NCBI GenBank assembly: GCA_017163975.1
Contig: JAFFSR010000292.1
Coordinates: 689,501-753,500, forward strand
DNA: 64,000 bases
Reading direction: 5' to 3'
DNA from: Anastatus disparis
Lineage: Eukaryota > Arthropoda > Insecta > Hymenoptera > Eupelmidae
The notes under the pieces were generated by a model, which searched no databases, had not been told where the DNA came from, and saw only the letters and a program-made list of their open reading frames with translations. Numbering within the stretch: position 1 is the first letter of the stretch; every line of letters starts with the position of its first letter. A program made the translations under genes and the position numbers. This document shows, piece by piece, positions 20,842-33,491 of the stretch.

Positions 20842-23800
20842 TTGCTTGTTAAGAGTAATCTGATAAATTACTAAAATTTAAATACGGCAAACTTGTTTAT
20901 GTTAGCTAATCATACAATTAAGAAAATACGCGTGAATAAGCACTTGATTACATATTTACTTCAGATGCATAAGTGAACATAAATAAATAAACCAATCGAA
21001 GTAAATTAGAAAATTCAATATTAACGTGGAATTGAACCAATTAGTAGATTAACGATTACCGTAAGTCATTATAGTTCAAAGTTAAGTAAATTTAAGTCGA
21101 CGTACATCATTAATATTTTATTTTCTTCTTACAATTGCACTACAGTTGAACTTAAATTCGATTATATTTAATCAAGCGTTTTTATAGAATTATTTTTTGT
21201 TTTTGATTAACTTAATTTAACATATTTTTTTATTTCAGATTTTTTATTTACGAATAAAAAAAGTTATACACAATTAAAAATAAAAACCTCTATAAAAGGA
21301 TATTTGTGAAATTAAGACTCATCAAAATCGTACAGAATAAAAGAGCCTCAATTGACCAAAAAATGCATATAGCTATAGCACATGGATGTGAATATGATGG
21401 TACCAATAATCATAAAATCTTCTCTTTATGGGCCGTATATATGTATGCGTGTACAGTAAAAAGAAAGATAACGTGGACAAACCGGCGTTCGGCTTATACA
21501 CACGCCCATTAAGTCGACAAGAAAATATAAAAATTAAAAAAAAAACACACTGTTCAAAGAGTCAAAAATAAAAATGTTAGGTGAAATATTGACAATGAAA
21601 CTATTAAGGTTGTATATTCATTTTCAGAAATCGTTTATCATTACTTAAATGAATCAAATATTTCTATATCGGTACTTGTAAAGTTTTATAAAATTGCTTT
21701 TTTTAGAATAGTATAAATTCATTCGATTAAAATAATGCTCGACGTATATTTTAAAAATCATGATTTTTTAAAATATCTAATAAAACTAAAGCACCTTACA
21801 AAATAAAAATTTTTATTGAAAACAATTATAATAAGATTTACATGGTTTTAGATTTTATAATTACAAAAGTTTGAAATAGTAAATAAAGATCATAGCATTA
21901 TGATTATTACAAATCCTTTATTAAAAATTGCATGTATATAAAAAATTCCTAACGTAAGTAATTTAACATAAGTTGACTTTTAAAAAATATTAGCTTTTTT
22001 TCATCAAGCAAATGCTTTTACGGGTAGTCTTATAAAAGACTGTTATTTCTTGCCATTAATCTTCGGGCAAAAGGAGGAAATTAAAAAAGAATTAAAATAA
22101 AATTTTGAATTGTAACAAAAAGATAAAAATAAAAAATAAGGGACATATAATGGAGTCGAAAAGAATATAAGCGCTGCGGGCATTCTTGCCAACTGGACCA
22201 ATAGAAACTCTATTTGCTATGTGCGTAAGTAGGCTGCACTTTGTCAAGGACTTTTTGAATTCTAATTAGAAGAAGAAATCGCTCGTAAATCAAAAAGCCA
22301 TTGCGTACTTTCTACGTTTTTTGTTTCTTTTTTTTATTTGCTTTTTCATTACAAAACTATAAAGCTTTTTACTAGAATTCAAACTGTAAAGAGAAAAGAT
22401 GTGTATTAAATATTTTTCTTTTATTTACGAAACTAGTCGCGCCTGGATATTCTTGTTTTGTGTACGGTTTAATCTTTAGAAATCTGAGTATTTGTCTTTG
22501 TACTTGAATCGAGAATATCATAGAGAAATCGCAAGTTACTATGAAAAGAAAAAGGAATGTAGTGTAGAAATTAAGTCAATAAAATTTGCAAAGCGCAATA
22601 TATTCTTGGAATTACATAATTAGAAATGTAGTTGACGTTCTTTATGCCACGTGAGAAAGTAAATACTTTTGTTATAATGTAGTGCCATACGTGTAACAAG
22701 TTTCAAAAAAATAGATTTTTCGAATTCTTTCGTAAAGACAAGTAATTATTTTTTCACATAAGATGAAATAACTTCAGACAATATTAGTTTTATAAAATTT
22801 GAACAAGGTAAAGTTTTTCTACGTCAACCCCCACAGTTTTTAGTCATGACAAAAGAATTCGAATCATTAATTATTTTTAAAAATAACTTTTCGTACCAAT
22901 AACGATGGTAACACAACACATTGCGAAAATTAAGAACGTTGTTCACCTGAAACTTTGACGCTATATTAAACGCTGAAAACCCAGCACTTTTTAAACCACA
23001 ATAACTAATCTACATTTTTTTGTTTATTTATTTGATAATAAATAAGGTATTTTAAACTTATTTCATGGTTTATTTTTTCGTAAATTTATATTGCAATGTA
23101 AAATTTTCAAATATTTGATATACTACTTGGACATTTGTAAAATAAATTTTATAAAATATATCTTATTAACTCTTATATTGTTTTTTTTCAATAAAAGTCT
23201 TGTTAAAGATAAAAAAAACAAGGAAATGTGTCAGCATCGGAATATATTATGTATATACGATGTACGTCTAGTTGAGCATCATACTACCGAAGTGATTACC
23301 TGATAGTAACTGTAAAAATGATTTTAAAGTAAAATATCCAAAGACGATGAAAACGAAATGTTAATCACGTCATTCGCTTTGCTCAGAGACAACCCACTGT
23401 GAAATGAGCATGTACAGAATTTATTACTCTATACCGTAAGTAAGCATAAATTTATATATATATATATAAAGTAAAATCAGAAGGGATAGAAACAGGTTTT
23501 TCCGACACTCCTTTTCTTTCTGAAACTTATAACGCACGGAGAATTAGTTTTCATTTTAGTTAAGTAGTCTTAGAAATTGTAATGTCATCACGAAATTATT
23601 ACTTATTACGATTGTGGTAATGCAGGATGCAGAAAATGTACATGCCGCTCTTCTTTTAGTCAACTTTCTGCGGTAAGTTATATTCCTGTGATATAACAAC
23701 TAAAGATATATAAATGAGTAACTTAATTTTTAATTTCTCCAAATGAAAATAGTCGTGTCAGTAACATAAGATTGCATTTTTTTTTCTTTTTCTTCTTATA

Positions 23801-24018
23801 CAAAATTATTTTTAACATCTGAAATACACAATTAAGACTTACAAATTTAGACTTTAATCATATATACTTAAATGCCTTGTCGATAATGAGAAATAATACT
23901 ATTTTTATTAAATAATTTTTCTTCAATTACATATAATTTATGACAATACTATTAACCTAATACCGTATAATTATAAAAAAATTCTTAATTAATTATTTTA
24001 ATTTTTCATTAAAAAGGA
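20842..24018. other. Non-coding AT-rich region
   Basis: No convincing gene. Noted: a 47-base stretch bounded by splice-like signals at 23626-23672 (see findings), a TA-rich run at 23455-23468, and no recognisable element. On position it could be an intron or upstream region of prickle. Confidence 0.45.
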
Positions 24019-24446
24019 CCCTGATAGAAAATTAACCAGCTCGGCTGGTTAGCTTATTAACAGTTAGCTAGATTCATTAACTAACAAAATAAGTAGTTCA
24101 TCGTTAACTTATAGCTGACAACTTGTTAACTAAAAGTAAAATGCTATGGAAATATACGAAGCCTTGCGCATGCGCGCGAACGATTATAGTAACTATTATG
24201 CCGTCTCTCTCCTTTTTCTATATAATCATTAAGAGAGAAAGAGATAGTAAAACCAAGCAATTCTTTGATTTAGTAAAACTTGTATCTCCCCCTCTCTTTC
24301 TTTTTCTTATGTAGACTTTGAAAAGTAGAAAGAGAGAGATAGTCAAAACGACTTTAATACGTTGTAAACGCGTTCCGGTTGAGATTGGGTTTTATTCTTG
24401 TGTTTAACACTTATTTAATTATTGTTTATTTTATTTATTAGTTATA

Positions 24447-24543
24447 TACGTAACTTGGGAGTACGAAGGATGAATACAGGCGAGACTAAAGTGTTTGTCG
24501 CTTGAGTAGCAGTTGGTCGAGGGCGCGCTACCCAAGTTACGTA
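24447..24543. repeat. Hairpin with 13-bp perfect arms
   Basis: TACGTAACTTGGG (24447-24459) and CCCAAGTTACGTA (24531-24543) flank a ~70-base GC-richer loop. Confidence 0.65.
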
Positions 24544-24833
24544 GATAAGTTTATGTCGTTGGTAGGCCGTATGAGGAACTATAAAAATGATTTTTTTAAA
24601 TTAATGATATATGTTTTATTAAAAAAAAGTAAATAATGTCATTATTTACTTATTTATTTTACTTATTAACTGTTTAACTTTGAAAATTTGTTTAAACAAA
24701 ACATTCTGTAAAGTTAAGATTTTATATGAATTTGTATGAGCATTGACATATCTAACGACATTCTTTTGTTTTCACTAACCTACGAATCGATGTGACTCGC
24801 GTCATATACGGCCATGCTGTGCGATATCTCGAT

Positions 24834-24893
24834 CTGTCAATACTCCCTTAGGGAGTATAGAGCTGTCAATACTCCCTAAGGGAGTATTGACAG
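24834..24893. repeat. Tandem pair of palindromes
   Basis: A 31-base palindrome (24863-24893; arms CTGTCAATACTCCCT with a one-base centre) is preceded by a related copy at 24834-24858 that lacks the end of its right arm. Flanking words GATATCTCG and CGAGATAT extend the symmetry to about 24821-24914. Confidence 0.7.
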
Positions 24894-25189
24894 AGAGAAT
24901 ATCGTCGAGATATTAGCATGAACGTATGCAATGCCTATACAAATTTAGCGTGGTCTATAGGCATTCCACCGAATACAGCCTACGACGACATAAATGAATT
25001 ATAATCACGGGAATATATTGTGTTGTGTATATAAAAGAACAGTGCGTAGATTTTTTTTATTTATGAATTATCATCACAAGAATCTAGTGTCATATACGTA
25101 GCAGAACAAAAGTGTCATTCGCGCACGTACACGATCTAAAAAAAAGATGCACGCGGTCCTACACGAGAGCGAACTAATACCACTTTTAA

Positions 25190-25715
25190 GGTGGCATGAG
25201 CGGGCTAAGATCGTAGATAATGTAGAATGCGACTTATTTTATTTCTAACCCTAGATCTGTCAACATCGTTTTGTTAACGTTTTTAAAAACTGTATGTTCT
25301 GTATAATTCCATATGTTATCCGTGTGTTCTTCTCGCATTCGATCCAACCCTAACCATGCAATGTTGACAGAACACAAAAACACATGAAATTTTTTCTATT
25401 CAATCATAAATAAATCTTTTTTTCAGTGGTTAACCCAATTTAAAAAATAGCTTATCTTAATCTTAACAAAAAAAGCTAATGATTGATCACCATTTTATAC
25501 GTGTCTATATTTTTATTTGAAAATAATGAATAATTTTGCATTTAATTCCATAAGGTTACATGTTAAAGTTACAAATTTTTAATTAAATTTTACTCATTTA
25601 TTTGATGGTTGACCCCATTTGTTCTTTATACCATTGTAAAGCTCTGAGTTTCTACTTTTATTTGTAATAGTTTCAGATAATCCTATATTTTTAAGCGTAA
25701 CCCGCTCATGCCTCC
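25190..25715. mobile_element. TTAA-flanked MITE (526 bp)
   Basis: The element begins GGTGGCATGAGCGGG and ends CCCGCTCATGCCTCC, bounded on both sides by TTAA (25186-25189 and 25716-25719). TTAA duplication is the mark of piggyBac-type transposition. The interior is AT-rich and non-coding. The superfamily is inferred from the duplication alone. Confidence 0.72.
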
Positions 25716-27529
25716 TTAAAATTATTATTAATTAAACAATTTATTATTTGTTTTTCATAGTGAACTTGCTGCCCGGTATGAAAAAAGTCGTATATTCTCC
25801 TCGGGAGAAAATCGGACTATCGCTGCCCGCGTATTTTCCACTCTCGCAATATTTCACTTTCTAAAATTTTTATTTAATATATATAAATATATGTTATTAG
25901 TTAATTTCTAGATGGAAGATAGCTAAGAGGGTGAGAATATTGGCGAGGTTTCTGGTTAAGAGGTTAGCTAATATTAAGTTATTTTGTTTAATGTTAGCTA
26001 ATATTTAGCTGCAAACTATTTTAAAATTCTACCAGGGCACGTAAAATGTCTTTTCTTAAATACATATAATCAATTAGAATTAATAGCTTCTTATTTCCTT
26101 AACTGACTACATTAATTAAAATTATTGCTATGGAATGCTATTGCATTTAATAATTTTCGAACTACGAGTTCAGAAAATTGATAGGCATTGATTTTGCTTA
26201 CGCAGTCTTGAAATACTTTTCTCTATGTCTAGACTATGTCGTGTGTATAAGCAAGTTACATGGATTAAAAAAAAATATCAATGCACTTAAATAAATCGTT
26301 AAAATACATCTCAACCATATCTTATCAATATGGATAGAGGCCATAGAACCAATAAAAATTCTTCGAGATAATCTACTTATGCTAAAGTGAAATATTTTTT
26401 ATTCAAGAATTACTGTGATTTCTGGTTGTCCGAGTTGAAAGAAAAATTATTCGAAATGTGGTTTTCCAAGTTTTCTCTTTTTTTTATAATTTGAATGAAT
26501 AAAAAGAGTAAGATATCGAGTACATTGCTAAAATAGAAAATTGTTCTTTTCGCCTTTAAAAATTTAGTGGTATTAAAAATAATACAATTATACTTGCTAT
26601 AGCTGGCATCACTTAAATTGAGTATTTATCAACGTAAAAAGGAATATTTTTACAAATTGTTTTTAATTCCAAAGTTATAAATTATTTATTTTTATTATTT
26701 TATTTAAATATACTTGCTTCAGTTTATATCTGTGGGCGTTGACATGCATGAGATAGTATATTTAAAATAAAATTTAATTTAAAACTGGTTAAAGATATGT
26801 GAAAATGCAATTGCAAAGTATTTATATTTTTGTTAGTTTTTGCGATAAGTAACACGAAAATATTTTTAAAATCAAATTTAATTTTATAAAAATTTTCATT
26901 TTTTTTAAATAATAATTTTATTTAAATAGATTGATAAATAATCCATGTTAAAACATTAATAACAAATCAATAGTTATAATCATACGTTTAATGGAGATTA
27001 TCACAAATGAAATCAAAAATAATTGAAAAGCCTATTGCAATGTACTAAAGAGAGAGCTAATTATAATCTCAGTGGGGTGATTATTAATTATGTCTTCTTT
27101 TTGCGACAATTGGCGCTGTGTGTATGTAAGTTAAATGAAAACGAAATTCAAGCGTATAAAACAAAATCTTATAATGACTTTAGCTCATTAAAGGTTGTAA
27201 GATCTTATAGAATGAGTCACCCGTAAAACGCGTAATTAATAACGTTCATGTACGTATATACATACATTAAACGATTGGGTGCTTGAAATTTTTTTTCCTT
27301 TTATTTTTGTTTTTGTTTTTCAATTCACTAACAGGAAAAACTTAACGGATTATATCGATGTTCTCTGTGATTCAGATTTTATCCCGAAAAATAGCTGTAT
27401 CTTTTTGGATTAAATTTAACGTCGGTACCTTCCTTTTAAATGAGAAATTTTTTATCATAGAATTGCTATAACGATACTTTTACTTTTATTTTTATTTTTT
27501 CTTTGGTTTTTGTTTAAGAGCATGACGAA

Positions 27530-27840
27530 GCTGTCCGCCTTCTAATAATATTTCCAATCTTAACTTATGAATAAACGATGCGTTTAATTGAATTTTTTTG
27601 CTATAAAGAAAAAATTTGTAAGATTAAACTCTAGTGCGGACAACTCAAGAAAACCACCAAAATATTATACACACAAAGTTATAATAAAAACCTTCAATAT
27701 ATCGTATTTTGAGGTTAGGTTTGTCGAGTTTGATATCTAATTTCCAATCCAAGCTCATAAAAAAATAACAAGTCCAAATGATTTTTCATTTTAACAAAAA
27801 TTATTGTACTAATATAACTTTAGTGCGGACAAGTCATTAT
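27530..27840. repeat. Diverged two-copy direct repeat (~195 bp period)
   Basis: Two blocks share ATTTCCAATC near the start and TAGTGCGGACAA near the end (27643-27654 and 27821-27832). No termini were recognised. Confidence 0.4.
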
Positions 27841-30393
27841 ATTTGTTTAATTTAAGAATTTAAAAAGATATCGATAAAATAAAAAAAGCAAAACTCGATT
27901 GCTGCAGCTCCGACATGCCGTTAATGTAATCGATTAAGTGGGGAAATTTGTAAAATGAAAAGCAAATGTTCTGAAATAACTTGTAATAAAAGTTGAATTA
28001 AAAAAATTTTTCTAAAATTTCATCATACCTGTTTAGCGTAATTTTAATAATAAAATAGAGTTTCGAACATATTTGACCACGACTGGCAAAAGCTTGCTAC
28101 ATTTTGATTTTTAACACTCCAGTGAAAAAAAGTGTTATAAAAAATAAATGTTTTTACTTGAAGTTTTTTTTAAAAATCTTGAATTTTTACATTCAATTAC
28201 CGTGCGTTTATATAATCAAGGATTAAATTTAAGTATACTAAAAATTTTGTTATGATTTTGAAAAAATACAGTGACAAGTGAAAGGAAAGGATTCTTATAG
28301 TTTTAGTCTTTACTTCATTATTATAGTTATTGGATATAAGTAGGATAGCAGGATCAAAACTATAGTTCATTTTATAGTATATTTACTGTTAAGCAGAGAT
28401 AAATAATCCAATTTCCATAATTTCCGGTGGTATATCGATACAATATAATCGCTTTGCTTCATTAACTGGTTTGAAAAGAAAATGAAAAACATTTAATTTT
28501 TTTTTGTTTCGTTTTAAATTTATTTTGATTAAAAAATTTTCCTTACACTTCTGCATGTAGGTACCAAGTTGCAAAAGTAATAATTATCATTCACGAGGTA
28601 TATACGATGGTTTTTAGAAAGTTTATTAGCCGACCAATTGATTTTAATCAGATACCTTGGATAACTGTTAAATTCATTAATGTAATGTAAAAAAATTTTT
28701 TTAATTATTCAAACAATAGAATTATTGTTTTAGATTTTTCTCAATACTTTATAATACTTTAAACTTAATTGAATTTTCTTAAAATTTTTAAAAAATCTGA
28801 TAAATTTTACATAATTTAAAAAAAAATTATCATGGAGTTTCAATTGACTAATGCAGTCAAAGTCTTAAAAATAATGAATTAATAATAAATATAGCAATAA
28901 AAGTTCCTTTTTTTCTTTAGAAGTAATCAACACGTTATAGTAAATTTTTGCTAAGTGTAATAAAAATAATTCCAACATTCCATTTAATACAAAAGAAAAT
29001 CTCACACGCTTATATTTCAAAGTCTCTCATAATATAAGGAATTGTCGTTGCTGGGAACGCATCGAGCCGTGACACACTACTTTTGCTCATAAAAGCTATG
29101 CTTTTACAAGCCTATATTCTGATCGGTAAAAAAATTTTTCGAGTACCTCACGCAAATGCATGTGTATATATGTGCGTACTCTCGCTATATCTTTTTACTT
29201 GTATAAAAAGACTCTCGTCAAGCGTAATTCGGAAAAGAAGATATGACATAGGCTATTAAAACGTCGCGGGGAATGCGGTAGTGAGAGAGAAAGAGAGAGG
29301 TGCATAAGAAGGCGACGGTTAATAGTCATGCTATACGTACATATAAAGATATATAGACGAGAAAATAGTAGGTTGTTAGTTATAAGCAAGTTGAAATTAT
29401 TTTTAATAATATAGCTCATTGCTATAGATAGTATTTCGATTAAATACCTTTATTTTGAAATCTGGTGAAAGCCGTGTATGTGTCTCTAGTTTATCGACAT
29501 ATATGGAACATTACTATATACGAGTTATTAATTATCGATTCCTTTATTTAGCTTTAAATTAATTATGTGGCCGTGCTATGCGTAAATAAGTTTTATTTTT
29601 ATTCCTTATATATAAAACGAATTAATTTTTCAGAACAGATTTTATTAAATGCTTTAGTTTTTCGTCGATTATTATCTTGTTTTGAAATATTTACTTTAAT
29701 AAATTTTAACTATGTCTATGAAATACACTGAAAATATAAAGAGCAAATTTAAAGAGTAGTTCTAAACTAAATTGTAAATCACTTTTTAGATAAACCATTA
29801 TACTACTTAGAGACTTTAATTAATTATATGCGCTTTAGTTCTATTTTATGATGATCTATTTAATAAAAAGCCGTTTTGCACATTATTCAAAAGGAAAGAA
29901 AAAAAGTTATTAACATTTGATGTTCATTTTTTTAAGCATACATAATTGAGAAAAAAACATATTTTACTGAAAAAAAAACAATTGTCGTTTTATAACAATT
30001 TAAAAGTTTATTTTTGAGGTATAAACAATCAAATTTTAATTTTATCATATCGATTAATCGCGTCGAAAGAGAATTTATTAATAATAATAATTTATTCTAA
30101 TTTTAAACTTTAATTAAAAATTTTCAAAAGATTTATTCTCCACAACGGAAAAAAAATTAAATATTTTTTATGTAATTTATTAACGTGAAATCCGTGTTTG
30201 ATTGCTTGTAAATTAACTGGAAACGATTTTCTTAAACAATGCTTTTCCCCACATATGTTATATAAATCAAGTAAAACGCTATCGTCTTTCAATATACAAG
30301 TTTATTTATCGATTTTTTTCATCTTCTATGCATCAAATTGTATGTGTATAAAAAAACAGAGAAAAGAACTATGCAATTTTCATATGTTGAGCA

Positions 30394-30747
30394 ATGAAAT
30401 TTTATTTGTCAATTCTCGCTGTCGACCTAACCGCTTGTTTTCCAGAATACACGAAGCTTCTTATTATGAGCGATCAGTTGAGTTTTGGACTCGTTCTTTT
30501 TTTTGCATTTATTTTGACCCGCAAGGGTTTAAATGCCCTCGCCTTCAAACTTAGAAATTTGCTCGTCATATTTGTGTTACTTTTTTTTTCTCTCATAATG
30601 TCGGCTCAAATTGTTACATGCACGGTAAAAAATAAAAATGCGGTTGATGAAGAGAAAAATAAAGAAGTCGTTTCACGTTCTTTCACGATCGGCGACTTGA
30701 AATTTCTTGCGCACGAGGCAGGTGTATACTTTCTGAATGAAACTTAA
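30394..30747 (+). CDS. Hypothetical small ORF with two hydrophobic segments
   Basis: I do not recognise this 117-codon ATG-started frame. It has two hydrophobic stretches (about residues 30-43 and 57-72: FGLVLFFAFIL, LLVIFVLLFFSLIM) and a polar C-terminal part with SFTIGDLKFLAHEAG. Local GC is higher than in the flanks. No partner gene, splice signal or homologous copy is visible in the window. It may be a small membrane-protein gene, an exon or a decayed remnant. Confidence 0.25.
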   Translation: MKFYLSILAVDLTACFPEYTKLLIMSDQLSFGLVLFFAFILTRKGLNALAFKLRNLLVIFVLLFFSLIMSAQIVTCTVKNKNAVDEEKNKEVVSRSFTIGDLKFLAHEAGVYFLNET

Positions 30748-31935
30748 TATTCATATGTAAAGAAAACAACATCGATAAATGAATAAGTGAGGTTTAATTT
30801 TTGTTCAATTTATTTTTATTTTCGTGAGACTGAGAATATTACTACTGATAAGTTACGATCATATTTCACAGGAACTTGGATAATTATTTTGTTATTTTTG
30901 TAAAAATTTATTTTCTGCAGTATATCATAAGTTTATATGCTCAATGATGCAAAAACATAGTAGTTCAATAGTATAGTAAATATAAAATAGTAATTTAATA
31001 TTAATAGTACAGTGCAATATAATATTCTTATAATATATAATACAGTACTCTGCTTTTCATAATGGAAATTGGAAGTTCACCTTAAAAAATAAGATTTTGA
31101 CAAATTTAAAACTACAAATGAAATTAAAGAAAATAAATTTTGGAAAATTTGAATTTTTATATTTTACTTGAATTTAGATTCGTTAATGAAAGTTGGAGTT
31201 CACTCTGTGTCTTCACAAAGAGTAGACGTGTTTACAGTGGCTCTCTGCGCTTAATAAACAAAGCGTTTCATAGTTGGCTTAGTATACTGGGCTTCGGTCT
31301 CTTCAGCTCCAAAGCGAGTATAACAAATACAAAAATTTAACAAAATCGTTGAACGATCCAAAAAGGATCAATCAACACAAAATAAGTTCAGTTTCAAACC
31401 CAATCGTCTCAAAAAATGTTAGTTCAAACATGATAACAGAAAATAATGATAGTGAATAAAATGTAACAAGTGCAAATAGTTAAAATCAAGTTAGTGTTAA
31501 CCAGGTTAGTTATGCAAGGACAATACAAAGAAATCTCTTTCCAAAAAATGAACACGGCCTTATAATAGATTGCGTAGAAGGATTAAATTTAACCGACTAC
31601 ACTGTGGCCGTCGGCAAGATTGTTCAAGCACAAAACGTTATTTATTCGACAAGAATTTCTAGGAACTGCGTGAGAATATACTTAACAAGTCGCTCGGCAG
31701 GTTCAAATCGGCTTTGAGGAGGTACTTACTCGACCTCGAGTGATCTTAATTTTAAGTATTTTAATTTTATGTTAATTTATTTTGTTTTGTCTTATATATA
31801 GATTTAAGGTGTGAATGTATTTATTAGCGCGAATGATGGTTGAATGAATGCAGAAAGAATGAGTGATTCTGTTTCTTTTTATTAATAGTTATGACATCTT
31901 CGGTATCAAGTTTTTATTCTTTAAATTTTATTATT

Positions 31936-32841
31936 GAAGCTATGCTTCTTACGCGACGTTACGGCAGGGGCACTAAATGTATAAAAATCGACAGTCCCAA
32001 ATGTCACCCAGCGTGAATGAACGAATACGGCACAGGATGCCATTATTGCTATCAACATACAAACATTCTTTTTTCTCTTTCTTTCTTTCCCTCTCTCCCA
32101 TTCCGCTTAAGAATTTGCATGTATATACATATAAGAAAGATAAAGAAAAAGAGACTGTCTTGTTGTAACCGGCAAAGAAGGCTAGACATAGCCCCCTCCA
32201 TTCGCGGCTACCTTTATTGTACATATAAGAGAAAGAAAGAGAGAGGGAGAGAGTCAATTCTTAAAGCCGGCGGACAGAGAAGGATAGACGCAACCCTCTC
32301 TATTCTTTATGAAAAAGAAAGAGAGAGGGAAAGAGTCAATTCTTAAAGCCAGCGGACAGAGAAGGATAGACGTAGAATACGATGATTAAATAAATAAATT
32401 ATGTAAATAATATTTATTTAATTTAAATTTTAAAATTAGTATACGTATGAAAATATGCGTTTGTATTTATAATATTATAATCTTAATATATTTTTTTGGC
32501 AAGAATTTTTTTATTTTCTCTCATTATCTTCCTCCGTTTATTAATATGTGTATATTTATATAGTTGTTATTAATTACTACATTAATAACAAAAAATGAAA
32601 ATTTAATAAAATTTAATAAAATTTTTGTATTTTTCTGTTTACAATGCACATGATGAAAATTACGTTTACCTAAATATATGTTTTTTTAATAATTGATATT
32701 AATAAAAAACTACATTATTAATACATTTTTAAATACATAATACATCGAATGAAAAATAACGTTTTCACTAAAAAATTAATTATAATTTTGCAAATGTCAC
32801 ACTTCCTAATTTCTATGTATATATACTGGAAGCATAGCTTC
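31936..32841. mobile_element. Unclassified insertion inside the CR1-type 3' region
   Basis: Sequence absent from element A lies between GAAGCTATGCTTC (31936-31948) and its exact inverted form GAAGCATAGCTTC (32829-32841). The interior includes a purine-rich minisatellite (32150-32380) and an AT-rich right half. The 13-bp inverted pair may be the element ends, but each is itself nearly palindromic, so chance or a hairpin origin is possible. Confidence 0.4.
32150..32380. repeat. Minisatellite, ~82-bp units
   Basis: AGTCAATTCTTAAAGCC followed by GCGGACAGAGAAGGATAGACG occurs at about 32252 and 32334 (period 82), preceded by a more diverged unit near 32150. Units contain GA-rich runs. Confidence 0.75.
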
Positions 32842-33491
32842 TGTCGGCCAGTCCCCACGACTGCCACTCCTGTTTTTTATATTATTTTTTATTATTTATT
32901 TTTGCATTATTTTGTCCAATTTTATTTTTATTTGATGTCATGACTATGCTTTATCTTTTAAATTGTGTTATTTGATTTTAATTTGATTTTAATTTTATGA
33001 CTGATAGATATTTAAGACTGTTTTTATTGTAATTTATGTTTTCATGCTTTCTGCGTGTATTTAGAGTAGTCTGTGATATCGCTTTTACATAGTGACTTAC
33101 TGATACAGTATTATATATTAATTTTAATATTTGACTGTGATATCTTATCATATTATGTGCAATACTTTATACAGAATTATTATTTATTGCTTGATGTATT
33201 ACATGCCTTTTTGTACTCTTTTACAAAATAAATTAATATCTATCTATCTAACAAGTAAACAACTAGTAGACAATATAGCAGATAAATATAAGTTTCTAAA
33301 TATCAACAAACTCAAAGTTCCAATACGACCACTGGTTTCGAAATTAATTAGAATAATTTTGTCAAACGTGTGCCCCAGTATTCCTCATTACGTCTTAAAA
33401 AACTATTTAGACAATAACAATATAAAGAGAGGTTCTCCGATCAAAACTTTAAAAGCAGCCATAACCGACGAAAAATACAAACATGTCTTAA

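Larger units (their letters stand above)
24019..26037. mobile_element. Possible composite TIR element with CCCTG-type ends (~2 kb)
   Basis: The left end CCCTGATAGAAAATT and right end AATTCTACCAGGG are imperfect inverted repeats related to the small MITE at 46802-46899. Both subterminal regions carry repeated GTTAGCTAAT-like words. The interval holds two palindromes and a TTAA MITE. No clear target duplication remains, so the pairing of the two ends is tentative. Confidence 0.35.
26038..31189. other. Non-coding AT-rich region
   Basis: Mostly AT-rich with no recognised repeat structure other than a two-copy repeat at 27530-27840. One short ORF at 30394-30747 is listed. 29240-29330 is purine-rich (GAGAGA). 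No exon of a known gene was recognised. Confidence 0.45.
31691..33248 (+). mobile_element. 5'-truncated CR1-type copy (same family as element A)
   Basis: It begins in the last ORF2 codons (GAGGAGGTACTTACTCGAC) and follows the element A 3' region, with matches at 31760-31900 and 32990-33248, ending in ATCT repeats. An 8-bp target duplication TAACAAGT flanks it (31683-31690 and 33249-33256), and ORF1 of element B reads across once it is removed. This is a textbook 5'-truncated insertion. Its middle carries extra sequence (about 31936-32841). Confidence 0.85.

Noticed and set aside
31973..32346. Ser/Leu- and Arg/Glu-rich frames on both strands
   Set aside because: Produced by GA/CT-rich minisatellite sequence.
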